Of a stretch of DNA of 53,034 bases, positions 32,435-40,771 are shown piece by piece. The stretch's first letter is position 1. Every line of letters begins with the position of its first letter. The notes beneath the pieces were generated by a model. It was given only the letters and a program-made list of their open reading frames with translations. It searched no databases and was not told where the DNA came from. Location of the stretch: NCBI GenBank assembly GCA_002441135.1, contig DJVJ01000027.1:26000-79033 (forward strand), in the 5' to 3' direction. The position numbers and the translations under genes are program-made. This stretch comes from Caryophanales bacterium UBA6259 (GTDB lineage Bacteria; Bacillota; Bacilli; Tepidibacillales; Tepidibacillaceae).

Positions 32435-33877
32435 ATGGATGACAAGAAATTTGTTAAAGAAATCCAAAGCAAAGAAGAAGATTATTCTCGTTGGTATTTA
32501 GACATCGTAAAAAAAGCTGATTTGATGGATTATGGTCCTGTAAAAGGAACAATGATTATTAAACCTTATGGTTATGCTATCTGGGAAAACATGCAACAGG
32601 ATATGGATCGTCGAATTAAAGAAACTGGTCACGAAAATGCCTATTTTCCTCTTTTAATTCCAGAGTCCTATTTAAAAAAGGAAATGAATCACGTAGAGGG
32701 ATTTGCTCCTGAGGTTGCTTGGGTAACTAAAGGTGGTAATGAGGAATTGGAAGAGCCACTAGTTATTCGCCCAACCTCTGAAACCATTATTTGCTCTATG
32801 ATGAGTGATTGGATTCAATCCTATCGAGATCTACCAATGAAATTAAATCAATGGGCCAATGTTATGCGTTGGGAAAAAAGCACAAAGCCATTTTTAAGAA
32901 CTTCTGAGTTTTTGTGGCAAGAAGGTCATACTGCTCATGCAACACATGAAGAAGCTGAAGAAGAGGCAATGCAAATGTTAGAGGTATACCGTGCGTTTGC
33001 TGAAGAATTTCTTGCAATGCCAGTTGTAGCTGGTATAAAAACAGAGAATGAAAAGTTTGCAGGTGCTGAACATACGTATAGTATTGAAGCCCTAATGAGT
33101 GATGGAAAAGCATTACAAGCTGGAACCTCACATCACCTAGGTCAAAATTTCTCAAAGGTTTTTGATATACAATATTCCGATAAAGATAACCAAATGCAAT
33201 ATGCCTACCAAACCTCTTGGGGTTCATCTACAAGAATGGTTGGTGGACTAATTATGACACATAGTGATGACCGTGGATTAGCTTTACCTCCTAAGGTTGC
33301 ACCAATTCAAGTTGTGATCGTTCCTATTCTTCGTGGCGATAAAGAGATGGTAAAGGATAAAGCGCACGAGCTTGCTAAGCAATTAAAAGCGTTAAATATC
33401 CGAGCTAAGGTTGATGATCGTGAAGAAATGACCCCAGGCTGGAAGTTTAATGAGTATGAAATGCGTGGGGTACCAGTTCGTGTTGAATTAGGACCAAAGG
33501 ATATCGAGAAAAACCAGTTTGTTTTAGCTAGAAGAGATACTGGTGAAAAAGCATTTCTTTCACTAGATAGCTTCACACAAACCATTCAAGATACCTTAGC
33601 AGAGATTCAAGTAAATATGTATAATAAAGCAAAGCATTTCATGGACAGTCATACCTATGAAATCAACAGCTTAGAAGAGATGAAAGAGCAATTATTACAG
33701 GAAAAAGGTTTTATGAAAAGCTGGTGGTGTGGGGATATCGCATGTTTAGATCATGTAAAAGAGGAAACTGGTGTGACACCACGAAATATTCCTTTTGAGC
33801 AACGTGAGGGACATGACAAATGCCTAGTATGTGAGAAGGAAAGCAGCACTACCGTATTATTTGCTAGAGCATATTAA
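32435..33877 (+). CDS. proS: Prolyl-tRNA synthetase, archaeal/eukaryal (ProS type 3) form
   Basis: Charges tRNA(Pro). With 480 residues and no editing (YbaK/INS) insertion it belongs to the short archaeal/eukaryal-type class rather than the roughly 570-residue bacterial type. Class II motifs: motif 2 FLRTSEFLWQEGHTAH, motif 3 GLIMTHSDDRGLALPP; RPTSETII binds substrate. An anticodon-binding domain (VQVVIVPI region, about 290-400) and the C-terminal zinc-like domain with CLVCEKESS and WWCGDIACLD complete it. ATG 32435 follows AAGGAG by 8 nt; GTG 32426 overlaps that site. It is monocistronic behind a T-box. Confidence 0.96.
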   Translation: MDDKKFVKEIQSKEEDYSRWYLDIVKKADLMDYGPVKGTMIIKPYGYAIWENMQQDMDRRIKETGHENAYFPLLIPESYLKKEMNHVEGFAPEVAWVTKGGNEELEEPLVIRPTSETIICSMMSDWIQSYRDLPMKLNQWANVMRWEKSTKPFLRTSEFLWQEGHTAHATHEEAEEEAMQMLEVYRAFAEEFLAMPVVAGIKTENEKFAGAEHTYSIEALMSDGKALQAGTSHHLGQNFSKVFDIQYSDKDNQMQYAYQTSWGSSTRMVGGLIMTHSDDRGLALPPKVAPIQVVIVPILRGDKEMVKDKAHELAKQLKALNIRAKVDDREEMTPGWKFNEYEMRGVPVRVELGPKDIEKNQFVLARRDTGEKAFLSLDSFTQTIQDTLAEIQVNMYNKAKHFMDSHTYEINSLEEMKEQLLQEKGFMKSWWCGDIACLDHVKEETGVTPRNIPFEQREGHDKCLVCEKESSTTVLFARAY

Positions 33878-33893
33878 TCATAAGAATAATCTT

Positions 33894-33986
33894 TTAGAAA
33901 AACTTGGCTTATCGCCAAGTCTATAGCGAAAGCCTTAGTTTTTCTGAAACTTTATTCCTTTAAAGAACTTAAACTTTTAAAGTGCT
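33894..33986 (+). repeat. Type I TTAGAAAA repeat, copy C
   Basis: Starts 17 bp after the proS stop codon. The outer arms AGAAAAACT / AGTTTTTCT, the inner ACTTGGC / GCCAAGT hairpin and GC-GAAA-GC are all intact, followed by CTTTATTCC and TTAAACTTTTAAAGT. It is nearly identical to the copy at 35021 (for example GAAAC against GATAC in the tail). Confidence 0.8.
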
Positions 33987-33989
33987 AAA

Positions 33990-34020
33990 AAGAAGTGGTC
34001 TTCAGACCCCTTCTTTTTAT
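33990..34020 (+). terminator. Terminator of proS
   Basis: AAGAAG-T-GGTC pairs with GACC-C-CTTCTT around TTCA, then TTTATTTTATTTTT. It lies directly after repeat copy C. Confidence 0.8.
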
Positions 34021-34121
34021 TTTATTTTTGATAAACGCTTACTGTAAAATTGGAAATTTGTTCTTATTTGCTCACAAAATAAATAATATAATGTAGTTAA
34101 TTGAATTGGAGGAGTGACAAA

Positions 34122-34928
34122 ATGACTAGAGCTCATGAGGTGGATTTTAAAATTTATGGAGATGATATGCAATTTGTTGAAATCGAATTAGACTACGGAG
34201 AAAGTATCATTGCGGAAGCCGGTGCCATGATGTATATGGATGCTGATATTGAAATGGATACGATATTTGGGGATGGTTCAGGGAAAGATGCTGGCAAGGG
34301 ACTGATGGGGAAATTGGTAGGTGCCGGAAAAAGAGCACTTACTGGGGAAAGCTTATTTATGTCTGTTTTAACAAACAAAGGAAGAGAAAAAAGTAAAGTT
34401 GCTTTTGCCGCACCTTATCCAGGTAAGATTGTTCCAATGAATTTAACGGATTATAACTCCCAAATCATCTGTCAAAAGGATGCCTTTTTATGTGCAGCAA
34501 AAGGAATTTCCGTTGATATCGCCTTTCAAAAGAAAATTGGAGCCGGATTATTTGGTGGGGAAGGATTTATTATGCAAAAGCTATCTGGAGATGGACTTTC
34601 CTTTTTACATGCAGGCGGCACCATTATTCAAAAGGATTTACAAGCTGGTCAGGTTTTAAAAATTGATACTGGATGTTTAGTAGCAATGACATCTAATATC
34701 AGTTATGATATTGAATTTGTAGGGAAAATTAAAAGTGCCTTATTTGGAGGAGAGGGGTTATTTTTAGCAACCTTAAGGGGACCTGGTTCTGTTTGGTTAC
34801 AATCTCTTCCGTTTAGCAGAATGGCCGATCGAATATTCGCAGCAAGTAAGGTTGGCGGTGGAAAATCAAAGGGTGAAGGAAGTCTATTAGGGGATATTGG
34901 ACTTGGTGATTTCTTTAACCGTGATTAG
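34122..34928 (+). CDS. AIM24 / TIGR00266-family protein
   Basis: 268 residues of the double-psi-like beta fold seen in AIM24 (mitochondrial biogenesis protein) homologues. Landmarks are FVEIELDYGESIIAEAGAMMYM, a Gly/Lys-rich segment (GDGSGKDAGKGLMGKLVGAGKRALTGESLF), then two near-repeats, KKIGAGLFGGEGFIMQKLSG and GKIKSALFGGEGLFLATLRG, ending GPGSVWLQSLPF. The biochemical function in bacteria is unknown. ATG 34122 has GGAGGAG 7 nt upstream; the frame extends to a TTG at 34101. Its TAG stop codon is part of the first unit of the downstream repeat array. Confidence 0.88.
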   Translation: MTRAHEVDFKIYGDDMQFVEIELDYGESIIAEAGAMMYMDADIEMDTIFGDGSGKDAGKGLMGKLVGAGKRALTGESLFMSVLTNKGREKSKVAFAAPYPGKIVPMNLTDYNSQIICQKDAFLCAAKGISVDIAFQKKIGAGLFGGEGFIMQKLSGDGLSFLHAGGTIIQKDLQAGQVLKIDTGCLVAMTSNISYDIEFVGKIKSALFGGEGLFLATLRGPGSVWLQSLPFSRMADRIFAASKVGGGKSKGEGSLLGDIGLGDFFNRD

Positions 34929-35020
34929 AAAAGCTTGGCTTTTGCCAAGCCTTTCTTAGGGGTAGGCAAAAGGTTAGCTGCTCTTATTTCGGATAGGAAA
35001 ATTATCTACTTCCTATCCGA
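34925..35020 (+). repeat. Type II TTAGAAAA repeat, unit 1 (96 bp)
   Basis: Identical over all 96 bp to 35114-35209. It contains a perfect 7-bp GCTTGGC/GCCAAGC hairpin with a TTTT loop followed by CTTTCTTA, a usable terminator for the AIM24 gene, and a perfect 11-bp stem TCGGATAGGAA/TTCCTATCCGA with a 10-nt loop. It supplies the TAG stop of that gene. Confidence 0.85.
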
Positions 35021-35113
35021 TTAGAAAAACTTGGCTTATCGCCAAGTCTATAGCGAAAGCCTTAGTTTTTCTGATACTTTATTCCTTTAAAAAACTTAAA
35101 CTTTTTTAAAGTA
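35021..35113 (+). repeat. Type I TTAGAAAA repeat, copy E (93 bp)
   Basis: The middle unit of the array. P1 is AGAAAAACT (35023-35031) with AGTTTTTCT (35064-35072); ACTTGGC/GCCAAGT and GC-GAAA-GC lie inside. The tail GATACTTTATTCC and the TTAAACTTTTTTAAAGTA segment match copies A and C. Confidence 0.85.
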
Positions 35114-35209
35114 TTAGAAAAGCTTGGCTTTTGCCAAGCCTTTCTTAGGGGTAGGCAAAAGGTTAGCTGCTCTTATTTCGGATAGGAAAATTATCTACTT
35201 CCTATCCGA
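35114..35209 (+). repeat. Type II TTAGAAAA repeat, unit 2 (96 bp)
   Basis: A perfect duplicate of 34925-35020. The next bases, TTAGAAAAAG at 35210, look like the start of a further unit that was not completed or has decayed. The array ends at the terminator of the leu operon. Confidence 0.85.
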
Positions 35210-35223
35210 TTAGAAAAAGAAAA

Positions 35224-35262
35224 ATGATTCCTAATTGATATATAAACTCAATTAGGAATCAT
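35224..35262 (-). terminator. Terminator of the ilv-leu operon
   Basis: A 15-bp perfect stem (ATGATTCCTAATTGA / TCAATTAGGAATCAT) with a 9-nt loop. On the minus strand it is followed by TTTTTCTTTTTC. It begins 6 bp after the leuB stop codon. Confidence 0.92.
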
Positions 35263-35268
35263 CTTATT

Positions 35269-36345
35269 TTAATGCAATTTCTGAAGCATCTTAACAACTA
35301 AGTCTCCCATTTCTCTTGTTGATACTAACTTTTCCTCTCCTGTATATAAGTCTCTAGTACGATACCCCTCCTGTAATACTTCCTTCACAGCCTTCTCAAT
35401 AAGCTCTGCTTGCTCTTCCATATGAAAAGAAAAGCGAAGCATCATTGCAACGGAAAGTATAGTAGCAAGTGGATTAGCAATTCCTTTACCTGCAATATCT
35501 GGTGCTGACCCATGGATTGGCTCATACATTGCATTTTTCCCTGAACCAATACTAGCTGAAGGTAGCATTCCGATTGATCCTGTTATCATGGCCGCTTCAT
35601 CACTTAAAATATCTCCAAACATGTTTTCCGTTACTATTACATCAAATTGTTTGGGATCTCTGATTAACTGCATTGCACAGTTATCCACGAGCATATGGCT
35701 TAATTTGACCTCTGGATAATTCGCTGCTATCTCCTCGGTAATTTTCCGCCAGACTCTGGAGGATTCCAATACATTCGCTTTGTCTACTGATGTAAGCTGT
35801 TTCCTCCTTTTCATCGCTGCTTCAAAGCCAAGTTTAACAATCCGTTCAATTTCTAGTGACGTATAAACCAAAGAATCCGTTACTTCTATTCCCCGCTCTG
35901 TTTTTATCTGTTTTTTATCTCCAAAGTATATTCCACCTGTTAATTCACGAATCACGAGTAGATCAACATCTTCTACCACTTCTTTTTTTAATGTAGAAGC
36001 CTCTAATAAGCTTTCAAACACCTTTACAGGTCGTAGATTACTAAATAGACCTAACTCCTTTCGCAATTGAAGTAGTGCCTTTTCTGGTCGAATCTCTCCT
36101 GATAGATTATCCCACTTAGGACCTCCTACCGCTCCAAGTAATACAGCATCACTTTCAAGAGCCCCTTCTAGTGTTTTATTTGGTAAGGGATTTCCTGTTT
36201 GATCAATCGCTGTTCCACCTACTAGATATTCGTTTATCTCAAAGGATACTCCACTTAATTTTTCAATTTCCTGCAAAACCTTAACAGCTTCAGCTACAAT
36301 TTCAGGACCAATTCCATCTCCAGGTAAAACTGCGATTTTAGGCAT
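35269..36345 (-). CDS. leuB: 3-isopropylmalate dehydrogenase
   Basis: The third dedicated leucine step: oxidative decarboxylation of 3-isopropylmalate to 2-oxoisocaproate with NAD. 358 residues, normal. Motifs: LPGDGIGPEIVAEAV at the N terminus, the substrate Arg region LLQLRKELGLFSNLRPVK, RELTGGIYFGDK with the active Tyr, DNCAMQLIRDPKQFDVIVTENMFGDILSDEAA with metal Asp residues, and EPIHGSAPDIAGKG for NAD. ATG 36345 follows AAAGGAG by 9 nt and overlaps the end of leuD by 8 nt. It is the last gene of the operon; in B. subtilis leuB precedes leuCD. Confidence 0.97.
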   Translation of the reverse strand: MPKIAVLPGDGIGPEIVAEAVKVLQEIEKLSGVSFEINEYLVGGTAIDQTGNPLPNKTLEGALESDAVLLGAVGGPKWDNLSGEIRPEKALLQLRKELGLFSNLRPVKVFESLLEASTLKKEVVEDVDLLVIRELTGGIYFGDKKQIKTERGIEVTDSLVYTSLEIERIVKLGFEAAMKRRKQLTSVDKANVLESSRVWRKITEEIAANYPEVKLSHMLVDNCAMQLIRDPKQFDVIVTENMFGDILSDEAAMITGSIGMLPSASIGSGKNAMYEPIHGSAPDIAGKGIANPLATILSVAMMLRFSFHMEEQAELIEKAVKEVLQEGYRTRDLYTGEEKLVSTREMGDLVVKMLQKLH

Positions 36346-36835
36346 TGACGATGCTCCTTTTTGTATATGGAATGAGTCCCCCTACTTTAATAAGCTCCTG
36401 CATAAATTCAGGAAATGGAGTAGCTTGATAAGTAACCTTTTTGGTAAGATTATGGATTAATCCTGTTTCTAGTTCAATTTCTAATCGATCTCCTTCAGAA
36501 ATATCTTCTGCAGCTTCTTTTGACTCAAGAATAGGCAACCCAATATTAATCGAATTCCGATAAAAAATACGCGCAAAGGATTCTGCGATAACACAGGATA
36601 CTCCTGCAGCTTTAATTGAAAGAGGCGCATGCTCTCTCGAGCTTCCACAGCCAAAGTTTTTCCCTGCTACGATGATATCTCCTATTTGTACTTTTTTTGC
36701 AAATGTTGTATCCAAGTCCTCCATACAATGAATCGCTAATTCTTTTGGAGAGGTGGAGTTTAAATATCGAGCTGGAATGATTACATCTGTATCTATATCA
36801 TGACCGTATTTCCAAACATACCCTTCCAACTTCAT
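36338..36835 (-). CDS. leuD: 3-isopropylmalate dehydratase small subunit (short type)
   Basis: The swivel domain of isopropylmalate isomerase. 165 residues, as in archaeal, clostridial and Thermotoga-type LeuD2/HacB-like subunits rather than the roughly 200-residue Bacillus form. Signature: GHDIDTDVIIPARYL, then GKNFGCGSSREHAPLSIKAAG and IAESFARIFYRNSINIGLP. Its ATG follows the leuC stop codon without a gap, and AAAGGAG lies inside the end of leuC. It works as a dimer with LeuC in the cytoplasm. Confidence 0.95.
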   Translation of the reverse strand: MKLEGYVWKYGHDIDTDVIIPARYLNSTSPKELAIHCMEDLDTTFAKKVQIGDIIVAGKNFGCGSSREHAPLSIKAAGVSCVIAESFARIFYRNSINIGLPILESKEAAEDISEGDRLEIELETGLIHNLTKKVTYQATPFPEFMQELIKVGGLIPYTKRSIVNA

Positions 36836-38125
36836 TTAAGCCACTTCTCCTTTCTTAATTACACCAAGCACTTCTTCTGGACTGGCAATTCTACCTAATA
36901 CAGCAGATGCTGCTGCCACATATGGACTAGATAAATAAACCTCAGACTCTGGGTGTCCCATTCTACCAACGAAATTTCGGTTAGTAGTCGAAATCGCTCT
37001 TTCCCCTTTTGCTAGAATTCCCATGTGTCCTCCTAAGCAAGGCCCACAGGTTGGTGTACTAACTACTGCACCTGCATTGATAAATACTTCAATAAGACCT
37101 TCCTTCATTGCCTGCAAATAAATGCTTTGTGTTCCTGGGAAAATAATTAAACGAACATTCGAATTCACTTTCCCTTCACTTAGTACCTTTGCTGCTGCAC
37201 GTAAATCTTCAATTCTACCATTGGTGCATGAACCAATCACCGCTTGATCAATCCAGACATTACCTACCTCACTAATTGGCCGAGTATTCTCTGGGGAATG
37301 TGGAAATGCAACTGTTGGTTCAATTTTAGTGACATCAAACTCATATTCCATCGCATATTTAGCATCATAGTCGCTAAGAAACAACTGATAAGGCCTTTTC
37401 GCTCTCTCTCTCACATAGTGTAATGTAATCTCATCGGGTTCAATTAAGCCAACCTTTGCACCTGCTTCAATAGCCATATTAGACATCGTAAAGCGATTAT
37501 CCATGGATAATTGACGAATCGTATCTCCCACAAATTCCATTGCCATATACCGTGCACCATCTACTCCAAGCTGGCCAATGGTATGTAGGATAAGATCTTT
37601 ACCCCCAACATAGGGATTTAATTTTCCATGATAATGAAGCTTGATGGACTCTGGTACTTTAAACCAAGTTTCCCCTGTTGCCATTGCTGCAGCCATATCC
37701 GTACTCCCAACACCTGTGGCAAATGCTCCTAATGCTCCATAGGTACAAGTGTGTGAATCAGCACCAATCACGATATCTCCTGGTAAAACAAGTCCTTTTT
37801 CGGGTAGAAGAACATGTTCTATTCCCATATCTCCTACTTCAAAATAATGTTTAATTTCTTTTTCACGAGCAAAATCCCTCATTTGTTTGGATAGCTGGGC
37901 CGATTGTATATCTTTTGCAGGAACAAAATGATCAGGCACTAGCATAATTTTTTCTTTATCAAAAACATCTTTTACTCCAAGCTTATTAAACTCATTTATA
38001 GCTACTGGAGCAGTAATATCATTTCCAAGTACCACGTCTGTTTTCACCTTAATCAGTTGATTTGGTTTTACCTCGGTTAATCCTGCACCATTTGCTAAAA
38101 TTTTTTCTGCTAATGTCATCCCCAT
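36836..38125 (-). CDS. leuC: 3-isopropylmalate dehydratase large subunit (short type)
   Basis: An aconitase-family 4Fe-4S enzyme that isomerises 2- to 3-isopropylmalate. 429 residues, against about 470 in typical Bacillus LeuC, so it is the LeuC type-2 class. Cluster ligands: Cys in VIGSCTNGRIEDL and both Cys of TPTCGPCLGGHMG. GADSHTCTYGALGAFATGVGSTDMA is typical. The start is ATG 38125 after GGGGAGG; an in-frame ATG two codons later is an alternative. Short LeuC and LeuD occur together, so the pair was probably inherited or acquired as a unit. Confidence 0.95.
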   Translation of the reverse strand: MGMTLAEKILANGAGLTEVKPNQLIKVKTDVVLGNDITAPVAINEFNKLGVKDVFDKEKIMLVPDHFVPAKDIQSAQLSKQMRDFAREKEIKHYFEVGDMGIEHVLLPEKGLVLPGDIVIGADSHTCTYGALGAFATGVGSTDMAAAMATGETWFKVPESIKLHYHGKLNPYVGGKDLILHTIGQLGVDGARYMAMEFVGDTIRQLSMDNRFTMSNMAIEAGAKVGLIEPDEITLHYVRERAKRPYQLFLSDYDAKYAMEYEFDVTKIEPTVAFPHSPENTRPISEVGNVWIDQAVIGSCTNGRIEDLRAAAKVLSEGKVNSNVRLIIFPGTQSIYLQAMKEGLIEVFINAGAVVSTPTCGPCLGGHMGILAKGERAISTTNRNFVGRMGHPESEVYLSSPYVAAASAVLGRIASPEEVLGVIKKGEVA

Positions 38126-38149
38126 ATCCTTTTGCCTCCCCTTATTTTT

Positions 38150-39688
38150 TTATCCGATTTCCTTTAATATCTGTTTTCGATATACATCCCTTTTGGTATA
38201 AATTCGATTTAATGCATCGATATATGCTTTTGCACTTGCTTCAACTACATTCGTTGACATTCCTCTACCATGGTATAGCTTGCCCTTGTATTCCACCTTT
38301 ACATGGACATCACCAGCTGCGTCCCGACCATTACCTACCGATTGTATTTGATAGTCTTTTAATTTAAGTTTTATACCAGAGAGACGATCAATCGTATTAT
38401 AAACCGCATCAATCAACCCATCTCCTCTAGCTGCCTCTTCCTCAATTCTCCCGTCTGGCAGCTTCATTCTTAGCATTGCTGTGGAAACCTGAATATCCCC
38501 TGATATATGTAGGTATTCCAATTGAAATGGTTGCTCCTTTAACTGTTGATCATCTACAATCATCACTAAGTCATCATCAATAATCTCTTTCTTTTTCATC
38601 GTTAATTCCTTAAACTTCTGAAATGCTACATTTATTTTTTCATCATCTAAGGAATACCCTAATGTGATTAATCTTTCTCTAAAAGCATGCCTTCCTGAGT
38701 GTTTACCGAGAACGAGTGTATTACTCGTGATACCCACGACTTCTGGTTTGATAATTTCATAGGTAGAGCTTTCTTTTAATACACCATCCTGATGAATACC
38801 AGATTCGTGAGCAAAGGCATTTGCGCCTACAACCGCTTTGTTCCCTGGTACAATCATTCCTGTTAGTTTACTAATTAGCTTCGATGTTCTTGCAATCTGT
38901 TCTAGATGAAAGTTAGTAGTTGCTTGATAAAATTCTCTACGGGTATATAAAGAAAGTGCAACCTCTTCTAATGCAGCATTTCCAGCCCTTTCACCGATAC
39001 CGTTTATTGTTCCCTCAACTTGATCTACACCATTTTCTATGGCGGCTAATGTATTAGCAACAGCTAATCCAAGATCATCATGGCAATGTGCACTTAGGAT
39101 TGCCTTATCTATATTAGGGACATCCTCTTTTAATCGTTTAAACATATAGCCATATTCTGCTGGCATCATATAGCCAACTGTATCCGGAATATTAACGATA
39201 GTTGCTCCCGCATCAATGACGTGCTTTGTGATATTAGTTAAAAAGGATAGATCGCTTCGTCCTGCATCTTCAGCAGAGAATTGTACATCATGGAAATATT
39301 TTTTTGCGTACTTAACCATTTCCACCGCAATTTCTGTAATTTCTTCAGGACTTTTTCTCAGCTTATATTTCATATGAATTGGAGAAGTGGCAATAAATAA
39401 ATGGACCCTTGCTGCCTCAGCTCCTTTAATTGACTCATATACTGCATCAATATCGCCTTTTGTCGCTCTAGCAAATCCGACAATTGTGGTTCCTTTTACC
39501 TGTTCAGCAATTTGTTTTACAGCTTCAAAATCTCCTGGAGAAGCTATAGGGAACCCTGCTTCAATTGCATCGACACCTAATCGCACTAATTGCTTTGCGA
39601 TTTCTAACTTTTCTTGACCGTTTAGATTTACTCCGGCCGATTGCTCTCCATCCCTTAACGTCGTATCCAAAATTTGAATTGTTCGCAC
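38150..39688 (-). CDS. leuA: 2-isopropylmalate synthase
   Basis: Condenses acetyl-CoA with 2-oxoisovalerate, the committed leucine step, normally feedback-inhibited by leucine. 512 residues: a DRE-TIM barrel (1-270; DTTLRDGEQSAGV, metal His pair in LSAHCHDDLGLAVAN), a linker (GNKAVVGANAFAHESGIHQDGV) and the C-terminal regulatory domain (about 390-505; GDIQVSTAMLRMKLPDG ... AKAYIDALNRI). The regulatory domain is present, so leucine inhibition is expected. The start is GTG 39688 with AAGGGGAG 7 nt upstream. It lies 14 bp after ilvC. Confidence 0.97.
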   Translation of the reverse strand: MRTIQILDTTLRDGEQSAGVNLNGQEKLEIAKQLVRLGVDAIEAGFPIASPGDFEAVKQIAEQVKGTTIVGFARATKGDIDAVYESIKGAEAARVHLFIATSPIHMKYKLRKSPEEITEIAVEMVKYAKKYFHDVQFSAEDAGRSDLSFLTNITKHVIDAGATIVNIPDTVGYMMPAEYGYMFKRLKEDVPNIDKAILSAHCHDDLGLAVANTLAAIENGVDQVEGTINGIGERAGNAALEEVALSLYTRREFYQATTNFHLEQIARTSKLISKLTGMIVPGNKAVVGANAFAHESGIHQDGVLKESSTYEIIKPEVVGITSNTLVLGKHSGRHAFRERLITLGYSLDDEKINVAFQKFKELTMKKKEIIDDDLVMIVDDQQLKEQPFQLEYLHISGDIQVSTAMLRMKLPDGRIEEEAARGDGLIDAVYNTIDRLSGIKLKLKDYQIQSVGNGRDAAGDVHVKVEYKGKLYHGRGMSTNVVEASAKAYIDALNRIYTKRDVYRKQILKEIG

Positions 39689-39702
39689 GTCATTACTCCC
39701 CT

Positions 39703-40695
39703 TTATTTTTTATTTTTGACAAAGGGCATCATCTCTCGAAGCTTAGATCCCACCTGCTCAATTGGATGCTCTTGTTCCTTCTGATTTATTGCATTAAAGA
39801 CTGGTCTTCCAACCTGATTTTCTAAAATCCAATTTCTTGCAAACTCTCCATTTTGAATTTCTGTTAATACTTGCTTCATTTCTTTCCTTGTATCTTCAGT
39901 AATAATTCGCTTACCCGTCATAAAATCACCATATTGTGCTGTATCACTAATGGAATAGCGCATATGGCTTAAACCACCTTCATACATCAAATCAACGATT
40001 AACTTCAATTCATGCAAGCATTCAAAATAGGCGATTTCTGGTTTATACCCTGCTTCTGTTAAGGTATCAAAGCCCGCTTTAACAAGCTCTGTTACTCCAC
40101 CACATAATACTGCTTGCTCTCCAAATAAATCAGTCTCTGTTTCTTCCTTGAATGTTGTTTCAATTACTCCTGCACGTGTACAACCGATTCCTTTGGCATA
40201 GGCTAGCCCTAACTCCTTAGCTTTACCTGAAGCATCCTGATGAACAGCTAATAATCCCGGAACACCTGCTCCCTGTTCATAGGTTCTTCTTACTAAATGT
40301 CCAGGACTTTTTGGAGCAACCATTACCACATCAGTATCTGCAGGAGGAACAATTTGACCGTAATGAATATTAAAGCCGTGTGAAAAAACTAAAGTTGCTC
40401 CTTTTTTTAAGCTCCCTTTTACTTCTTCCTGGTAAACTCTAGATTGCTGTTCATCAGGTAGTAAAATTTGAACCACATCAGCCATTGACACTGCTTCGTT
40501 TACTGGATAAACTGCGAAACCATCTACTTCTGCCTGCTTCCACGATTTCCCCTGACGTAATCCAACTACAACATGAACACCACTATCTCGTAAATTTTGT
40601 GCCTGTGCATGACCTTGACTTCCATACCCAACCACCGCTACTGTTTTCCCTTTTAAAACTTCTAAATTAGCATCATTGTCATAGTATATTTTCAT
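39703..40695 (-). CDS. ilvC: Ketol-acid reductoisomerase (class I)
   Basis: Converts 2-acetolactate and 2-aceto-2-hydroxybutyrate to the dihydroxy acids. 330 residues, so class I. The Rossmann motif is VVGYGSQGHAQAQNLRDSG. The cofactor loop GLRQGKSWKQAEVDGF keeps Arg and Ser positions typical of NADPH use. The C-terminal knotted helical domain has metal residues in LFGEQAVLCGGVTEL and CLHELKLIVDLMYEGG. AGGGAGAG lies about 9 nt before ATG 40695. The 76-bp gap to ilvH contains a tandem TCGATAATAATTCCGATAAT-like pair, with no clear site. Confidence 0.97.
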   Translation of the reverse strand: MKIYYDNDANLEVLKGKTVAVVGYGSQGHAQAQNLRDSGVHVVVGLRQGKSWKQAEVDGFAVYPVNEAVSMADVVQILLPDEQQSRVYQEEVKGSLKKGATLVFSHGFNIHYGQIVPPADTDVVMVAPKSPGHLVRRTYEQGAGVPGLLAVHQDASGKAKELGLAYAKGIGCTRAGVIETTFKEETETDLFGEQAVLCGGVTELVKAGFDTLTEAGYKPEIAYFECLHELKLIVDLMYEGGLSHMRYSISDTAQYGDFMTGKRIITEDTRKEMKQVLTEIQNGEFARNWILENQVGRPVFNAINQKEQEHPIEQVGSKLREMMPFVKNKK

Positions 40696-40771
40696 ATTTT
40701 CTACTCTCCCTTTTTAGTTGAAAATTTTATAAAATAAATAAATTATCGGAATTATTATCGAAATTTTCTGA

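Noticed and set aside
14492..35209. CRISPR array explanation for the repeats
   Set aside because: Only a handful of units, no constant spacers, units separated by kilobases and no cas genes.
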